The position numbers and the translations under genes were made by a program. A stretch of 64,000 bases of DNA, taken from assembly GCF_025499605.1 (NCBI RefSeq), contig NZ_JAFMVC010000006.1:62001-126000 (forward strand), written 5' to 3'. The DNA is from Carboxylicivirga litoralis. Its GTDB lineage: Bacteria > Bacteroidota > Bacteroidia > Bacteroidales > Marinilabiliaceae. The notes under the pieces are model-generated. The model was not told the origin of the DNA and searched no databases. It was given only the letters and a program-made list of their open reading frames with translations. Shown here in pieces: positions 24,317 to 32,872 of the stretch. How positions within the stretch are numbered: the first letter of the stretch is position 1; each line of letters starts with the position of its first letter.

Positions 24317-25753
24317 ATGAATCCAGCATTAACAGCAGCCATCATCGCCGGATACTTTGGCGTATTAATTCTTATTTCTTTTTTAACGAGTAAAAAATCG
24401 GATAACGATACGTTCTTTCGAGGGAATAAACAATCGCCATGGTATATCGTGTCCATTGGCATGATAGGTGCTTCTTTGTCCGGTGTCACTTTCATCTCGG
24501 TGCCTGGCTGGGTGGGTTCAACAGGTTTAACCTACATGCAAATGGTTTTGGGCTATTTTCTGGGCTACCTGGTTATCGCTCATATTCTTTTACCACTATA
24601 CTACCGGCTCAACCTGACATCCATTTATACTTACCTGGATGAACGCTTTGGATTTTGGTCGTATAAATCGGGTGCTGTCCTTTTCTTATTGTCGCGCACA
24701 ATTGGTGCCTCCGCCCGACTTTACCTGATGGCCAACGTTCTGCAAATTGCGGTTTTTGATGCGTTTAACATTCCGTTTGAAGTGACTGTTTTGGTCACCA
24801 TTCTACTAATTTGGCTGTACACCTTTAGAGGAGGAATAAAAACCATCATCTGGACCGACACTTTACAAACATTGTTTATGCTTTTGAGCGTGGGTATCAC
24901 TGTTGTTGTCATCAGTAAAACAATGAATTTATCCTTTTCGGGAATGATTAGCACCATTGCCGATAGTGAATTCTCGAAAGTATTCGAATTCAACGATTGG
25001 ACATCGAAACAACATTTTATCAAGCAGTTCTTCTCTGGTGCTTTTATCACCATTGTGATGACGGGGCTTGACCAGGATATGATGCAGAAAAACCTGACTT
25101 GTCGAAATCTGAAAGATGCCCAGAAAAATATGTATTGGTATGGCTTTTCGTTTATGCCGGTTAACTTACTATTTTTAAGCCTGGGCGTCTTATTGTTTTT
25201 ATTTGCCGCTAACCAAGGCATTGCAATACCAGAACGTTCCGATGACTTATTCCCAATTATTGCCACCGGGGGCTATTTACCTAAGATTGTTGGCATCTTT
25301 TTTATGCTTGGCCTGGTGGCCGCCGCCTATTCCAGTGCCGATTCTGCACTAACATCATTAACCACTTCGTTTTCCGTTGATATATTGGGGGTTGAAAAAA
25401 AGGAAAGCACAGAAGCTAAAAAGACACGCTTTAAGGTACATATTGGCTTTAGCATTCTGTTAGCCGTCGTCATCTTACTATTCCGCATCTTTAACAACGA
25501 TAGCGTTATCAGCACGGTATTTAATCTGGCCGGATATACCTATGGTCCTTTGCTAGGTTTATACGCCTTTGGTTTATTTACCAGGCTAAAAGTACATGAC
25601 CGTTTTGTACCACTTATCGCCCTATTATCACCTGTTGCAATCGGCATATTGGACTACAACGTCACCATGGGCTTTGAGAAGTTAATATACAATGGCGCCT
25701 TTGCATTTATTGGCCTGTTGATGATAAGCAAATGGAACACTAAAGTTGATTAG
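24317..25753 (+). CDS. Sodium:solute symporter (SSS family)
   Basis: 478 residues, about 12-13 membrane helices. The start (AIIAGYFGVLILISFLTSKK), the TFFRGNKQSPWYIVSIGMIGASLSGVTFISVPGW segment after helix 1, and the RTIGASARLYLMANVLQ and GLDQDMMQKNLTCRN motifs are those of Bacteroidota SSS transporters, a branch of the LeuT fold driven by Na+. Substrate is unknown; relatives carry sugars, amino acids or sialic acid. The 3' end overlaps the convergent capA-like gene by 14 bp. The 5' intergenic region (about 270 bp shared with padR) shows no clear promoter for this gene. Confidence 0.92.
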   Translation: MNPALTAAIIAGYFGVLILISFLTSKKSDNDTFFRGNKQSPWYIVSIGMIGASLSGVTFISVPGWVGSTGLTYMQMVLGYFLGYLVIAHILLPLYYRLNLTSIYTYLDERFGFWSYKSGAVLFLLSRTIGASARLYLMANVLQIAVFDAFNIPFEVTVLVTILLIWLYTFRGGIKTIIWTDTLQTLFMLLSVGITVVVISKTMNLSFSGMISTIADSEFSKVFEFNDWTSKQHFIKQFFSGAFITIVMTGLDQDMMQKNLTCRNLKDAQKNMYWYGFSFMPVNLLFLSLGVLLFLFAANQGIAIPERSDDLFPIIATGGYLPKIVGIFFMLGLVAAAYSSADSALTSLTTSFSVDILGVEKKESTEAKKTRFKVHIGFSILLAVVILLFRIFNNDSVISTVFNLAGYTYGPLLGLYAFGLFTRLKVHDRFVPLIALLSPVAIGILDYNVTMGFEKLIYNGAFAFIGLLMISKWNTKVD

Positions 25754-26864
25754 GAACTTCAACACGCGCACTTTCCATGGAAAATCCCTTGGATTGAATT
25801 GATTGTTCGAATGGCATATAAAAATCACCATCATCGTCGATAATTAAGCGATGGTTGAGTTCCGGAAAGTCAATTTTGGTTAAATCGCGCATTTTATAAA
25901 CGACCGCATTACCATGATCGCGTAAAGTACCTTTACCTTTAATCTGGTAAAACGAATGAATTTTTCCTCTGACAAACGAGCCATCATCATTGGCCCAAAC
26001 CTGCACAACAGGCGACAAACCATTGGCTCCCGATAAGTTAAAACGGCTGTAGGTACAGAAATTTCCCAAACTGTAAGCTATAAAACGGTTGTTATAAATC
26101 TCGATGGAGCGCGGCACATGTGGTCCGTGGCCAAATACCATATCGGCACCAGCATCAATCATCGCATGCGCGAACTTGTACACATTACCCCGGTTTTCGC
26201 CATAGAATATTTCGGTTTCGCGCGTTACATGCATGTGCTTCTTGCCTTCGGCCCCGCCATGAAACGACACAATCACATAATCGCATTTTTCAGCCAGTGA
26301 TTTTACAATGGCAACGGCACCATCAATATCACCAATCTGCGCCGTTCCTGTATTGGGTGCAAAAGCGCACATGCCTATTTTCTTACCTTCTATCTCTGCA
26401 ATAACCGATGGCTTGTTGATAAGGCCAGCATAAGCAATATCCAGACTATCCAGAAGGTGGCGCGTCGTTTTCAATCCTTCCGGACCAAAATCGCGAATAT
26501 GATTATTGGCTACACTCAACAAGTCAAAGCCGACCCTCTTCAATACAGGCGCGTATCGGGTAGGTGTTTTAAAGGCGTAACATTTACTTAAATCTTTACA
26601 ACGCTTAAACACATCACCTTCGTCAAGAAAAGCCCCTTCCAAATTACCAAACACCACATCGGCACCATCAAACACAGGAGCAACTTGCTCTAAAAGTGGC
26701 CAGGGATCATCATTGGGCGGCAAATAATTGGCCGATGGAAAATGCGTTCCTAGCATCATATCACCCACTCCAACAAAGGATAAGCCGGTGTTATTTTGTG
26801 AATAAATTGTCGTACTTATTAGGAGAAATATAATTGTGATAGTTGATAATCGAAACATGCTCAT
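25740..26864 (-). CDS. CapA family (poly-gamma-glutamate synthesis type) metallophosphatase-like protein
   Basis: 374 residues with a signal peptide (FRLSTITIIFLLISTTIYSQ). The PGA_cap domain covers most of the mature protein: FVGVGDMMLG, VFGNLEGAF, SVANNHIRDFG, DYVIVSFHGGAEG and FGHGPHVPRSIEIYN with a final YSLGNF are the family's metal-site motifs. CapA proteins are secreted or membrane-associated and linked to capsule or poly-gamma-glutamate export, but many homologues in Bacteroidota stand alone and have no proven substrate. Here no capsule genes are nearby. A second ATG two codons downstream is an equally possible start. Confidence 0.87.
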   Translation of the reverse strand: MSMFRLSTITIIFLLISTTIYSQNNTGLSFVGVGDMMLGTHFPSANYLPPNDDPWPLLEQVAPVFDGADVVFGNLEGAFLDEGDVFKRCKDLSKCYAFKTPTRYAPVLKRVGFDLLSVANNHIRDFGPEGLKTTRHLLDSLDIAYAGLINKPSVIAEIEGKKIGMCAFAPNTGTAQIGDIDGAVAIVKSLAEKCDYVIVSFHGGAEGKKHMHVTRETEIFYGENRGNVYKFAHAMIDAGADMVFGHGPHVPRSIEIYNNRFIAYSLGNFCTYSRFNLSGANGLSPVVQVWANDDGSFVRGKIHSFYQIKGKGTLRDHGNAVVYKMRDLTKIDFPELNHRLIIDDDGDFYMPFEQSIQSKGFSMESARVEVPNQL

Positions 26865-26989
26865 TTAATTTAGTTGATAAAGATACAATTTTGCCTCATT
26901 GTCGCTTAAGCAGCATTTGGCTTTTCGCCAAAATACCGTTAATATTGTGTTACATCAAGCATCAACTGCGCAAAATAAAAATCAAAGTC

Positions 26990-27328
26990 ATGCCATACAA
27001 AGAGCAAAAAATTGAAAAGTTGTTCTACCCCATTGGGGAAGTTGCTGAAATGTTTAATGTTAACACTTCATTAATTCGTTTCTGGGAAAAAGAATTTGAT
27101 ATCATTAAGCCGCACAAAAACAAAAAGGGCAACCGCATGTTTACACCTAAAGATGTGGAGAATTTTCACCTCATCTTCCACCTGGTGAAAGAAAAAGGTA
27201 TGACCTTAAAAGGTGCTCAAAAAAAGTTGAAAGAAAATCACGACGACACCGTGAATAACTTTGAAGTGGTGTCGAAATTAAAAGACATCCGTGAGCTATT
27301 AGTCGAAATTCGTGATAACATAGATTAA
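26990..27328 (+). CDS. MerR family transcriptional regulator
   Basis: 112 residues. The MerR helix-turn-helix is clear: FYPIGEVAEMFNVNTSLIRFWEKEFDIIKPHKNKKGNRMFTPKDVENF, with the wing at KKGNR. It lacks a long effector domain; the remaining 40 residues are a dimerisation coiled coil. This short form with the IRFWEKEF motif is conserved in Bacteroidota, usually next to nif3 or zinc-ribbon genes. The ATG at 26990 matches the family N-terminus. It is first in a tight operon: nif3 starts 9 bp later. Confidence 0.88.
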   Translation: MPYKEQKIEKLFYPIGEVAEMFNVNTSLIRFWEKEFDIIKPHKNKKGNRMFTPKDVENFHLIFHLVKEKGMTLKGAQKKLKENHDDTVNNFEVVSKLKDIRELLVEIRDNID

Positions 27329-27337
27329 GAAAGAACC

Positions 27338-28432
27338 GTGCAGATTCAGGAAATAATTAACGAGTTGGAGCACTTCGCTCCATCGGCCCTCAAAGAAGAT
27401 TTTGATAATGTTGGCTTATTGCTTGGCGATGCCAGTAAAAATGCCACCGGTGTGCTCATTACTTTGGACGTTACCGAGGACGTGGTTGACGAAGCCATTG
27501 AACGCGGCTGTAACCTGATTGTGTCGCACCACCCTATTATGCTGTCGGGTCTTAAAAAAATAAATGGGCGCAATGCTACCGAACGCATTGTGATTAAAGC
27601 CATTCAGAACAACATTGCCATTTATGCTTCACACACCAATGCCGATTCGGTGATGAATGGTGTAAGCGGCAAAATGTGTGAGAAACTGGGCCTTGAGAAT
27701 TGTAAGATACTGGCGCCTAAAAAAGAAAGTCTCTTAAAACTGGTCACTTTTGTTCCCACAGAGCAGGCCGAACAAGTACGTGAAGCTATTTTTAAAGCCG
27801 GTGCCGGACACATTGGTAATTACGATGCCTGTAGTTACAACCTTAATGGTGAAGGCACTTTCAGGGCGGGCGATAACACCAATCCGTTTGTTGGCGAAAA
27901 AGGCGAAATTCATACAGAAGCGGAAGTGCGCATTGAAACCGTACTACCCGATTATTTGAAAGGACGCGTTGTGGGAGCGCTTATTAATGCTCATCCATAC
28001 GAAGAAGTGGCCTACGATTTATATCCATTGGTCAACGACTGGGTATCAACAGGTCTGGGCATGGTTGGTGAGTTGCCACATGCCATAGATGAAGCTACTT
28101 TTTTGAATCGCTTGAAAAACATTTTTAAGGCCGGTGGCGTTCGTTATACCAATTTATTGAACAAACCAATAAAGCGGGTGGCCGTTTGTGGCGGTTCTGG
28201 TAGTTTCTTGTTAGGCAAGGCCATCGCCGAAAAAGCAGATGTATTTGTGACCGGTGATTTTAAATATCATCAGTTTGCCGATGCCGAAAACCGGATTTTA
28301 ATTGCTGATATTGGACATTTTGAGAGCGAACAGTACACTAAAGAAGTTTTTTTTGAGATACTTACAAAAAAATTCTCTAATTTTGCAATCCATTTATCAA
28401 ACGTGAATACGAATCCCGTAAATTATTTATAA
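27338..28432 (+). CDS. Nif3-like dinuclear metal center protein (DUF34, GTP cyclohydrolase I type 2 family)
   Basis: 364 residues. The N- and C-terminal halves of the NIF3 fold carry the metal ligands (VSHHPIMLSG near 65-70, and the C-terminal GDFKYHQFADA and IADIGHFESE), and a PII/CutA-like insertion of about 130 residues sits between them (LLKLVTFVPTEQAEQVREAIFKAGAG), giving the long form of the family. Members form hexameric rings with a dinuclear metal site; the physiological reaction is not established. The start codon is GTG at 27338. Between merR (9 bp) and the zinc-ribbon gene (4 bp), so one operon. Confidence 0.93.
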   Translation: MQIQEIINELEHFAPSALKEDFDNVGLLLGDASKNATGVLITLDVTEDVVDEAIERGCNLIVSHHPIMLSGLKKINGRNATERIVIKAIQNNIAIYASHTNADSVMNGVSGKMCEKLGLENCKILAPKKESLLKLVTFVPTEQAEQVREAIFKAGAGHIGNYDACSYNLNGEGTFRAGDNTNPFVGEKGEIHTEAEVRIETVLPDYLKGRVVGALINAHPYEEVAYDLYPLVNDWVSTGLGMVGELPHAIDEATFLNRLKNIFKAGGVRYTNLLNKPIKRVAVCGGSGSFLLGKAIAEKADVFVTGDFKYHQFADAENRILIADIGHFESEQYTKEVFFEILTKKFSNFAIHLSNVNTNPVNYL

Positions 28433-28436
28433 CAGC

Positions 28437-29204
28437 ATGGCAAAAGCAGATTCGAAAGCAAATGCACAAGAAATGACGGTAGAAGAGCGATTAAAAGCGC
28501 TTTACGACCTTCAAAGCGTAGAGTCATCAATTGACAAAATTCGCACCCTTCGTGGCGAGCTTCCTTTAGAGGTTCAGGATTTGGAGGATGAAGTTGAGGG
28601 GCTTGAAACTCGATTGGGCAACCTTGATGGGGAGGTTAAAAATTTAAATGACGCCATCCTGAGTAAAAAGAACGAGATTAAAGAAGCTGATTTACTTATT
28701 AAGAAATACGAAGCGCAGCAAGGTAATGTGCGTAACAATCGTGAGTTCGACTCTTTATCGAAGGAAATTGAGTTCCAGAAATTAGAGATTGAATTGTGCG
28801 AAAAGCGTATTAAAGAGTTTACAGCTGAATTAAAGAATAAAAAAGAGCTTGGCGAGTCATCAAAGACCTTAATTGAAGACCGTAAAGCTGACTTGGAAGC
28901 TAAACAAAAAGAGCTGGAAGAGATTGTAGGCGAAACACAGGTAGAGGAAGAAAGACTGATTGAAAAATCAGACAAGATTTTGAACACCATTCCTGAGCGT
29001 TTGCAAGTAGCATTTAAGCGTATCCGCAAAAATGCACGCAACGGATTAGCTGTTGTAACAGTTGAGCGTGATGCTTGTGGTGGTTGCTTTAACAAAATTC
29101 CACCTCAGCGCCAGATGGACATCGCTTCTCGCAAAAAAATTATCGTTTGTGAGTACTGCGGTCGTATTTTGGTTGACAGCGCTATTGGTGGTGAAGACGA
29201 ATAA
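28437..29204 (+). CDS. Coiled-coil zinc-ribbon protein (C4-type, DUF164)
   Basis: 255 residues. A long antiparallel coiled coil (about 25-190, heptads rich in Glu, Lys and Leu) precedes a C4 zinc ribbon: CGGCFNKIPPQ and CEYCGRIL. This architecture is the zf-RING_7/DUF164 family, similar to CT398 of Chlamydia, which binds sigma-54 and type III secretion proteins; the role in Bacteroidota is unknown. It is the last gene of the merR-nif3 operon and is followed by a terminator. NIF3 and DUF164 genes are frequent neighbours. Confidence 0.9.
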   Translation: MAKADSKANAQEMTVEERLKALYDLQSVESSIDKIRTLRGELPLEVQDLEDEVEGLETRLGNLDGEVKNLNDAILSKKNEIKEADLLIKKYEAQQGNVRNNREFDSLSKEIEFQKLEIELCEKRIKEFTAELKNKKELGESSKTLIEDRKADLEAKQKELEEIVGETQVEEERLIEKSDKILNTIPERLQVAFKRIRKNARNGLAVVTVERDACGGCFNKIPPQRQMDIASRKKIIVCEYCGRILVDSAIGGEDE

Positions 29205-29226
29205 CAGCACCGTTTATAAAGATATA

Positions 29227-29254
29227 GCAGCCGGACTTGTTCCGGCTGTTTTTG
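29227..29254 (+). terminator. Terminator of the merR-nif3-zinc-ribbon operon
   Basis: CAGCCGGA and TCCGGCTG pair around a 5-nt loop and are followed by TTTTTG. Confidence 0.88.
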
Positions 29255-29386
29255 TTTGTGGCTTTTGCTATCTTTAAAACAAACTCAGAGACACGAAGAC
29301 GCAGAGTTTTAAAAAACTAAAGGCTTTTATCAAAATTTTCTAATGACCAATTGACCTTCCAACCTAATAACCTATCGAACTATCAA

Positions 29387-30823
29387 ATGAAATGCTACCT
29401 GACCATACTGCTCTTGTTTATGTCCTTTCTTGTAAGCTCAGCACAAGAAACAACAATACTTTCAAACAATGGTCAGAAGAAACTACTTCAAATCTACCAA
29501 TCACCAGAAAACGATTTTTTGTCATTAATGACTCAGCCCGAAAAGCCAACGCCTGAGGGTGAGTACTTGCGTTTGTATCATTTATTTATCGCCTTTCAGG
29601 CCTATGAGCGAAAGCTGTATTTAAATAGTTTTCACAAGGGTTTACAACAGTTTGAAACATCTTTTGAGCCAAGCCCGAAGAGTCAGATCATGTTCGTTAC
29701 CTTGCTAATTCAGCAAAGCCTGCTGCATTGGAACCAGAACGAGCTGACAGATGGCGCCCGATCGTTCTATAAAGCGCATCGCCTCTTCAGAAAATTGGAT
29801 AAAAAACAGTATACCGACGATTACTTAAAACTGGAGTCCATTTTCAATATATTTTTAAGCCAGATACCTGAGCAGTTTCAATTCTTAGCTTCATTATTTG
29901 GCTTAGAGGGTAATATCGAGTTAGGCTTTCAACAATTGGAGAAATATACATTAGTTGCCAAACAACATGCGGATTCGTATTGTGAAGCACTGGTATTAGA
30001 AGCCTATTGCCAACTTAAATTTGGCCAGGCAGACAACAAACAAGTCCAATTATTAATGCAAGAATCGGCTGATTGCCACTCACCTCTATTACAATTTGTA
30101 ATTGGTTCATTAGCTGTTAAAAACAAGATGAGTGACAAAGGCTTAACCTATATCAACACAATTGACAAGAAGGCTTTTGAATCATTTCCACTCATTCGAT
30201 ACCTGAAGGGTCGTTTATTACTCAATCAGCTCGATTCAGCTTGCCTCACCTCTCTAAAGGCTTTTGATGGCAACTATCAAGGCTATTCGTTCAGAACAGA
30301 TGCTTTGATGCGCCAAGCCTGGTGGTTTCATATTCAGGAAGAAACTCTAAAAAGAGATAGCCTGATCAACCAGGTGCTGCAGCAAAAACACCTTCCTACA
30401 TCTAACGACAAACAGGCACAAAAAGAAATCACTTCATTGGCCAACGAACCCGTTTCACTATTAAAAGCCCGTTTGTTATTCGATGGTGCCCACTACCTAC
30501 AAGCAAAGAAAATTCTGACAAAGATTGACACCTCTACTATAAACTCTTACTACCGCCCGGAGTACCATTATCGGATGGGAAAAATAAACAAGGAGCTAAA
30601 ACTGAACAATGCTGCCTTGATATGCTTCGATGAAGTTATGAGGTTAAGCCAGGACGACACTCGCTATTTTGGCCCCCATGCGGCAATTGAAGCTGCTAAA
30701 ATCAAACTACTTCAACACGACACCATCCGTGCAAACCAGTATCTTATAGAAGCTCAATATCTGAATACCGGGCAATACAAACAAGATATCTCACGTATCA
30801 TCTCTTCAATGACTAACGAGTAG
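29387..30823 (+). CDS. Secreted helical-repeat (TPR-like) protein
   Basis: 478 residues. Signal peptide MKCYLTILLLFMSFLVSSAQ, then an all-helical protein with repeated pairs of amphipathic helices; the C-terminal part (YRPEYHYRMGKINKELKLNNAALICFDEVMRL) is TPR-like. No catalytic motif is seen and I cannot assign a function. The start at 29387 is chosen because it opens the signal peptide; a longer frame starts in the intergenic space. It is preceded by the operon terminator and stands alone. Confidence 0.65.
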   Translation: MKCYLTILLLFMSFLVSSAQETTILSNNGQKKLLQIYQSPENDFLSLMTQPEKPTPEGEYLRLYHLFIAFQAYERKLYLNSFHKGLQQFETSFEPSPKSQIMFVTLLIQQSLLHWNQNELTDGARSFYKAHRLFRKLDKKQYTDDYLKLESIFNIFLSQIPEQFQFLASLFGLEGNIELGFQQLEKYTLVAKQHADSYCEALVLEAYCQLKFGQADNKQVQLLMQESADCHSPLLQFVIGSLAVKNKMSDKGLTYINTIDKKAFESFPLIRYLKGRLLLNQLDSACLTSLKAFDGNYQGYSFRTDALMRQAWWFHIQEETLKRDSLINQVLQQKHLPTSNDKQAQKEITSLANEPVSLLKARLLFDGAHYLQAKKILTKIDTSTINSYYRPEYHYRMGKINKELKLNNAALICFDEVMRLSQDDTRYFGPHAAIEAAKIKLLQHDTIRANQYLIEAQYLNTGQYKQDISRIISSMTNE

Positions 30824-30989
30824 GCACTCGCACTCCTAAGATTAAATTAACACATTCAGATTTCTTTCCAACCTGTTATTCAATAGAATAACTTTCTTTA
30901 ATAATCTCTATTCCGCACTGCATCTACTCACCAGACCTATTAGTCTGTTTTTATTTAACAATCCCTTAATGTATAAGGTTTTAAATAGA

Positions 30990-31020
30990 TTTGCTACGTA
31001 TTTTTTTATGTTTATATTCG
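30990..31020 (+). promoter_or_regulatory. Promoter of the lamin-tail/T9SS gene
   Basis: TTTG (30990-30993) is 19 bp from TATATTCG (31013-31020), a -7 box with one mismatch to TAnnTTTG. It lies 34 bp before the start codon. Confidence 0.6.
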
Positions 31021-31053
31021 TGATATAAAAATTTTTAACCTAAAATTTCTAAT

Positions 31054-32739
31054 ATGAAAAAAACATTACTCTTTATTATTGCTCTAGTTTTTATGCTGCC
31101 TTTAACTGCCCTTGGACAAACACTATTAATTACAGAGGTAGTTGATGGAACAGGTTCTGGTGCAACTCCTAGGTATGTTGAGATTTCAAATCCAACCGAT
31201 GCCATTATTAACTTAGATGGATTAAAAATTAACAAATATTCAAATGGCAGTTCCACAGCTTCTACAGCCTACACATTTTCCTCATTCGATTTGCCGGCCA
31301 AGGCCTCAATAGTTGTTGTAAACATTGCTGATAATACGAAGTGGGCTGATTACAACTTAACAACCCCAACACATGCAATTTATGGTGCAAATAACATCAA
31401 TAATAATGGTGATGATGTTTATGAATTAGCAACTGCAGCCGATGCAACAATTGATGTTTATGGAGTTAAAGGAACAGATGGCACGGGTGAAGATTGGGAA
31501 TACACTGACAGTTATTCTTATAGAAATAGTAATGTATTAACACCAAATACAGGTTTCTTATCTACGCAATGGACGATTGCAGCACCCAATACTTTAGATA
31601 ACCAGGGAAGTGACTTGTCTTCATTCCTTACGCCGGGAACACATACATTTGATGCGCCAAGTTCTGATCCTTTAATAACATTATCTTCGACTTCACTTAC
31701 TGGTTACCAATGCACAACCATCGACAGTGATCCAAGTGAAGAAAAAAGCTTTAAAGTATCCGGTAGCAATCTAACAGATGGAATTACTATTAAAGCTCCT
31801 GCCAATTACGAAATGACATTAATGAGTGGATTTATCGCTCCTGCAACATCACAGATAACTCTAGCCCAAACGAGTGGCACTGTAGATGAAACAACTATTT
31901 ATGTTCGTTTAAAAGGTGGGCTAACTGCCGGTGACTACAACGAAGACATCACCTTAAGCTCAACGGATGCAGATAACAAAACTGTTAGCTGTACTGGTAA
32001 AGTAATTGCTCCTATGACAACAACTTTACCTTATACAGAAGACTTTACTAATGATTTAGATAATGTATATACCTACACTGTGGCAGGTAATAAGCCATGG
32101 AGTACATACAACAATGCGGCGCAAGGTAATGGTTATAAAGGAGCTAATCCTGAAGAACAATGGTTAATACTAAAAGGAGTTGATTTTAGTGCCTACGTTA
32201 AGCCGGTTATGACTTTTAACACAGAGTATAATTTCGGTAACGATGATGCTAACAACTACTTAAAACTAATGTATTCTACAGATTATCCTGGTTTAGGTGA
32301 TCCTTCAGGTTCAACATGGGTAGAACTAGACTTTACTAAACCGTCAGCCGCTACAACTAAAACAGAATCTGGTATCATTAACCTAACTGCGATTGCTGAT
32401 GAAGCCTACATCGCTTTTAAATATTATAGCACAACTGCTGCTCGTCGTTGGACTATCGATGACATCGAAATTATTGACCAAGATAAGGCTACTGCCATTG
32501 GTGATACCAAAGCTACTGAACTTAAAGTTGGCCCTAACCCTTTTAATAATGAGTTAAGAATTGAATCAGCCAGCGACATTAAAACGGTTCGCTTATTCAA
32601 TACGGCAGGTCAGGTTATTAAAAATGTAACCGGCTTTACCAAAACTATCGAAACCGCTGACGTACCTGTTGGTCTGTACATTTTACAAGTTGAATTTGTA
32701 GATGGTACTTCAACTACTCAAAAGGTTATCAAGAAATAA
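31054..32739 (+). CDS. Secreted lamin-tail domain protein with T9SS sorting domain
   Basis: 561 residues. Signal peptide (residues 1-21, ending ALGQ); a lamin-tail domain at about 22-200 (LLITEVVDGTG, RYVEISNPTDAIINLDG); a beta-sandwich of about 100 residues (TLSSTSLTGYQCTTI to TVSCTGKV) like those repeated in Bacteroidota surface proteins; a jelly-roll, choice-of-anchor-J-like domain (LPYTEDFTNDLDNVYTYT through RRWTIDDIEI); and a type A Por sorting domain at the C-terminus (KVGPNPFNNELRI, LFNTAGQVIKNVTG, VPVGLYILQV). The last domain means export by the type 9 secretion system and likely anchoring or release at the cell surface. No catalytic domain, so an adhesin or accessory role is inferred. 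Confidence 0.88.
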   Translation: MKKTLLFIIALVFMLPLTALGQTLLITEVVDGTGSGATPRYVEISNPTDAIINLDGLKINKYSNGSSTASTAYTFSSFDLPAKASIVVVNIADNTKWADYNLTTPTHAIYGANNINNNGDDVYELATAADATIDVYGVKGTDGTGEDWEYTDSYSYRNSNVLTPNTGFLSTQWTIAAPNTLDNQGSDLSSFLTPGTHTFDAPSSDPLITLSSTSLTGYQCTTIDSDPSEEKSFKVSGSNLTDGITIKAPANYEMTLMSGFIAPATSQITLAQTSGTVDETTIYVRLKGGLTAGDYNEDITLSSTDADNKTVSCTGKVIAPMTTTLPYTEDFTNDLDNVYTYTVAGNKPWSTYNNAAQGNGYKGANPEEQWLILKGVDFSAYVKPVMTFNTEYNFGNDDANNYLKLMYSTDYPGLGDPSGSTWVELDFTKPSAATTKTESGIINLTAIADEAYIAFKYYSTTAARRWTIDDIEIIDQDKATAIGDTKATELKVGPNPFNNELRIESASDIKTVRLFNTAGQVIKNVTGFTKTIETADVPVGLYILQVEFVDGTSTTQKVIKK

Positions 32740-32771
32740 CTGAAATAATATTTCCCTCTCAAATATTTCAA

Positions 32772-32808
32772 AGGCTGCCATCCTTACTTTAGGATGGCAG
32801 CTTTTTTA
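32772..32808 (+). terminator. Terminator after the T9SS cargo gene
   Basis: GCTGCCATCC and GGATGGCAGC form a 10-bp perfect stem followed by TTTTTTAT. Confidence 0.9.
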
Positions 32809-32813
32809 TACAC

Positions 32814-32843
32814 AAAAAAAGGGCTTGCCAAACGACAAGCCCC
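32814..32843 (-). terminator. Terminator after hutU
   Basis: GGGCTTG and CAAGCCC pair; on the minus strand a run of seven T follows. It lies about 30 bp past the hutU stop. Confidence 0.85.
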
Positions 32844-32872
32844 ATTCAAACTAAACTTTATAGTATCCATTA

